Shown: piece after piece, positions 6,082-6,800 of the stretch
Position numbering within the stretch: position 1 is the stretch's first letter
How the letters are laid out: each line of letters opens with the position of its first letter
DNA from: UBA6776 sp964636785
GTDB taxonomy: Bacteria; Bdellovibrionota; Bdellovibrionia; Bdellovibrionales; UBA1609
DNA length: 6,800 nucleotides
Direction: 5' to 3'
NCBI GenBank assembly: GCA_964636785.1
Contig: CAZWVK010000132.1
Location: 1 to 6,800 of the forward strand
Notes under the pieces: generated by a model
The model's input: only the letters and a program-made list of their open reading frames with translations
Told to the model about the DNA's origin: nothing
The model's database searches: none
Translations under genes and position numbers: made by a program

Positions 6082-6276
6082 ATGAAAAAGAAAACACAAG
6101 ACGATGTGACCACCCGAATTGCTCACAAGATTTTAGAGAAAGTTAGGGTCATTCGCGATAGCCTACCAACTCTTCGAAAAAAGAAAACGACCAAGTCAAA
6201 AACAAAATCAGCAAGCAAATCAACAAAGAAAACAAAAACGCGAGTGCGAAAAAGTGCACCTCGAGCCAAAAAATAA
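6082..6276 (+). CDS. Small lysine-rich basic protein, possible nucleic-acid binder
   Basis: The 64-residue product (from ATG 6082) has two parts. Residues 1-30 could form an amphipathic helix with mixed charges (around TRIAHKILEKVRVIRDSL). Residues 31-64 are low-complexity Lys/Ser/Thr with a few Arg and Ala, resembling the tails of bacterial histone H1-like proteins. Such tails usually bind DNA or RNA, but composition alone cannot prove a function, and no family is recognised. There is no signal peptide or membrane segment. The start at ATG 6082 is preferred; GTG 6073 would add three residues. GGGTGG at 6071-6076 is a weak ribosome-binding site for the ATG. The gene begins 23 bases after secF, and its last 23 bases overlap queC in another frame, so all three are probably co-transcribed. 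The A-rich codons partly reflect the lysine content, so composition is a weak argument for or against transfer. Confidence 0.65.
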   Translation: MKKKTQDDVTTRIAHKILEKVRVIRDSLPTLRKKKTTKSKTKSASKSTKKTKTRVRKSAPRAKK

Positions 6277-6800
6277 CTTCATTGTACTTTTATCATCCGG
6301 ATTGGATTCAACGGTGAATTTGGCCTTGGCCTTAAAGGAAGGCCAGGTGAAGCTGGCGTTGACCTTTGATTATGGTCAAATGGCAGCCAAAAAAGAATCT
6401 GAGTCTTCGAGGGCCTTGTGCGAGAGCCACAATGTGCCTCACAAATTGGTTGATCTGAAATGGTTCACCAATTTCTCAAACAGTGCGCTCAATGAGAAGC
6501 AATCTCTTCCGATTGAGTCACAAGTCTCGATTGAGAACAAAGAAAAGAATATTGAATCCGCCAGACGTGTCTGGGTGCCAAATCGAAATGGAATCTTTCT
6601 AAATATTGCAGCTGGATTTGCAGAAGGCCTTGGCGCTGGGTTTGTTGTTCCAGGATTCAATCGTGAGGAAGCAGAAACCTTTCCGGATAATTCCCATGAT
6701 TTCTTAGAAAGCCTCAATCGCTCTTTTGAATTTTCAACGGCCGCTCGAGTTCAAGTGAAGTGCTTCACCACGGATTTGGATAAATCAGAGATTGTTCGAA
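6254..6800 (+). CDS. queC: 7-cyano-7-deazaguanine synthase (QueC-like), 3' end beyond window
   Basis: QueC converts 7-carboxy-7-deazaguanine to preQ0 using ATP and ammonia, the last step before reduction to preQ1. The 182 visible codons show the PP-loop ATPase motif SSGLDST at 14-20, TFDYGQ at 37-42, VWVPNRNGIFL at 106-116, GFNREEAETFPDNS at 134-147 and TDLDKSEIVR at 173-182. Usual family forms are SGGxDST, VPGRN, YPDCR and DKAE, so the protein is a clear but divergent member. The Cys of PDCR is Asn here. The C-terminal zinc cysteines, if present, lie outside the window. GTG 6254 is the only ATG, GTG or TTG in frame between the stop at 6134-6136 and the PP-loop, so it is the only plausible conventional start. 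It has no clear Shine-Dalgarno and sits inside the preceding gene, suggesting coupled translation. Proximity to queA and tgt favours a queuosine role over QueC relatives used in defence or DNA modification. Confidence 0.88.
   Translation, partial: MHLEPKNNFIVLLSSGLDSTVNLALALKEGQVKLALTFDYGQMAAKKESESSRALCESHNVPHKLVDLKWFTNFSNSALNEKQSLPIESQVSIENKEKNIESARRVWVPNRNGIFLNIAAGFAEGLGAGFVVPGFNREEAETFPDNSHDFLESLNRSFEFSTAARVQVKCFTTDLDKSEIVR

Noticed and set aside
6268..6276. Programmed +1 frameshift at the A run before TAA, joining the lysine-rich protein to QueC
   Set aside because: The geometry does not match known slippery sites, and a GTG start already explains the QueC frame.

Overview
The window reads as the chromosome of a Gram-negative bacterium of moderate, slightly AT-leaning base composition. 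The gene order queA-tgt-yajC-secD-secF is widely conserved in Proteobacteria and relatives. Separate SecD and SecF proteins, a YajC with a signal-like N-terminus, frequent GTG starts and a divergent QueC with FPDNS in place of YPDCR would fit the Bdellovibrionota/former Deltaproteobacteria. That placement is inference and not certain. All supported genes lie on the + strand.

Layout. Positions 49-552 encode a small exported protein of unknown function with four cysteines. A 130-base G-rich gap (553-682) follows. It can fold into two small hairpins that each present GGA in the loop, and it carries an exact complement of the next gene's Shine-Dalgarno sequence. That gene (683-826) encodes a 47-residue single-span membrane protein. 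Next come queA (start codon inside a GUAA-loop hairpin, no visible Shine-Dalgarno) and tgt, joined by an ATGA overlap. A 61-base gap contains three alternating complementary hexamers over the yajC ribosome-binding site. It is followed by yajC, secD (ATGA overlap with yajC) and secF (13 bases after secD). A lysine-rich 64-residue protein (6082-6276) comes next. A queC-like gene starts at a GTG inside the end of that small gene and runs off the window.

Two functions are interleaved. QueC-type enzymes make preQ0, which after reduction to preQ1 is inserted by Tgt into position 34 of GUN-anticodon tRNAs. QueA then adds the cyclopentane-epoxide ring to give epoxyqueuosine. YajC, SecD and SecF form the accessory part of the Sec translocon that uses the proton gradient to help pull exported proteins out of the membrane. 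The close spacing suggests queA-tgt and yajC-secD-secF-small gene-queC are each co-transcribed, possibly as one unit. I see no convincing intrinsic terminator anywhere in the window.

The core genes are ordinary. The parts worth attention are the three leader structures (before 683, over the queA start, and before yajC), the lysine-rich protein wedged between secF and queC, and the QueC variant. I did not find a clearly new multi-gene system, mobile element, CRISPR array or RNA gene of a known class.
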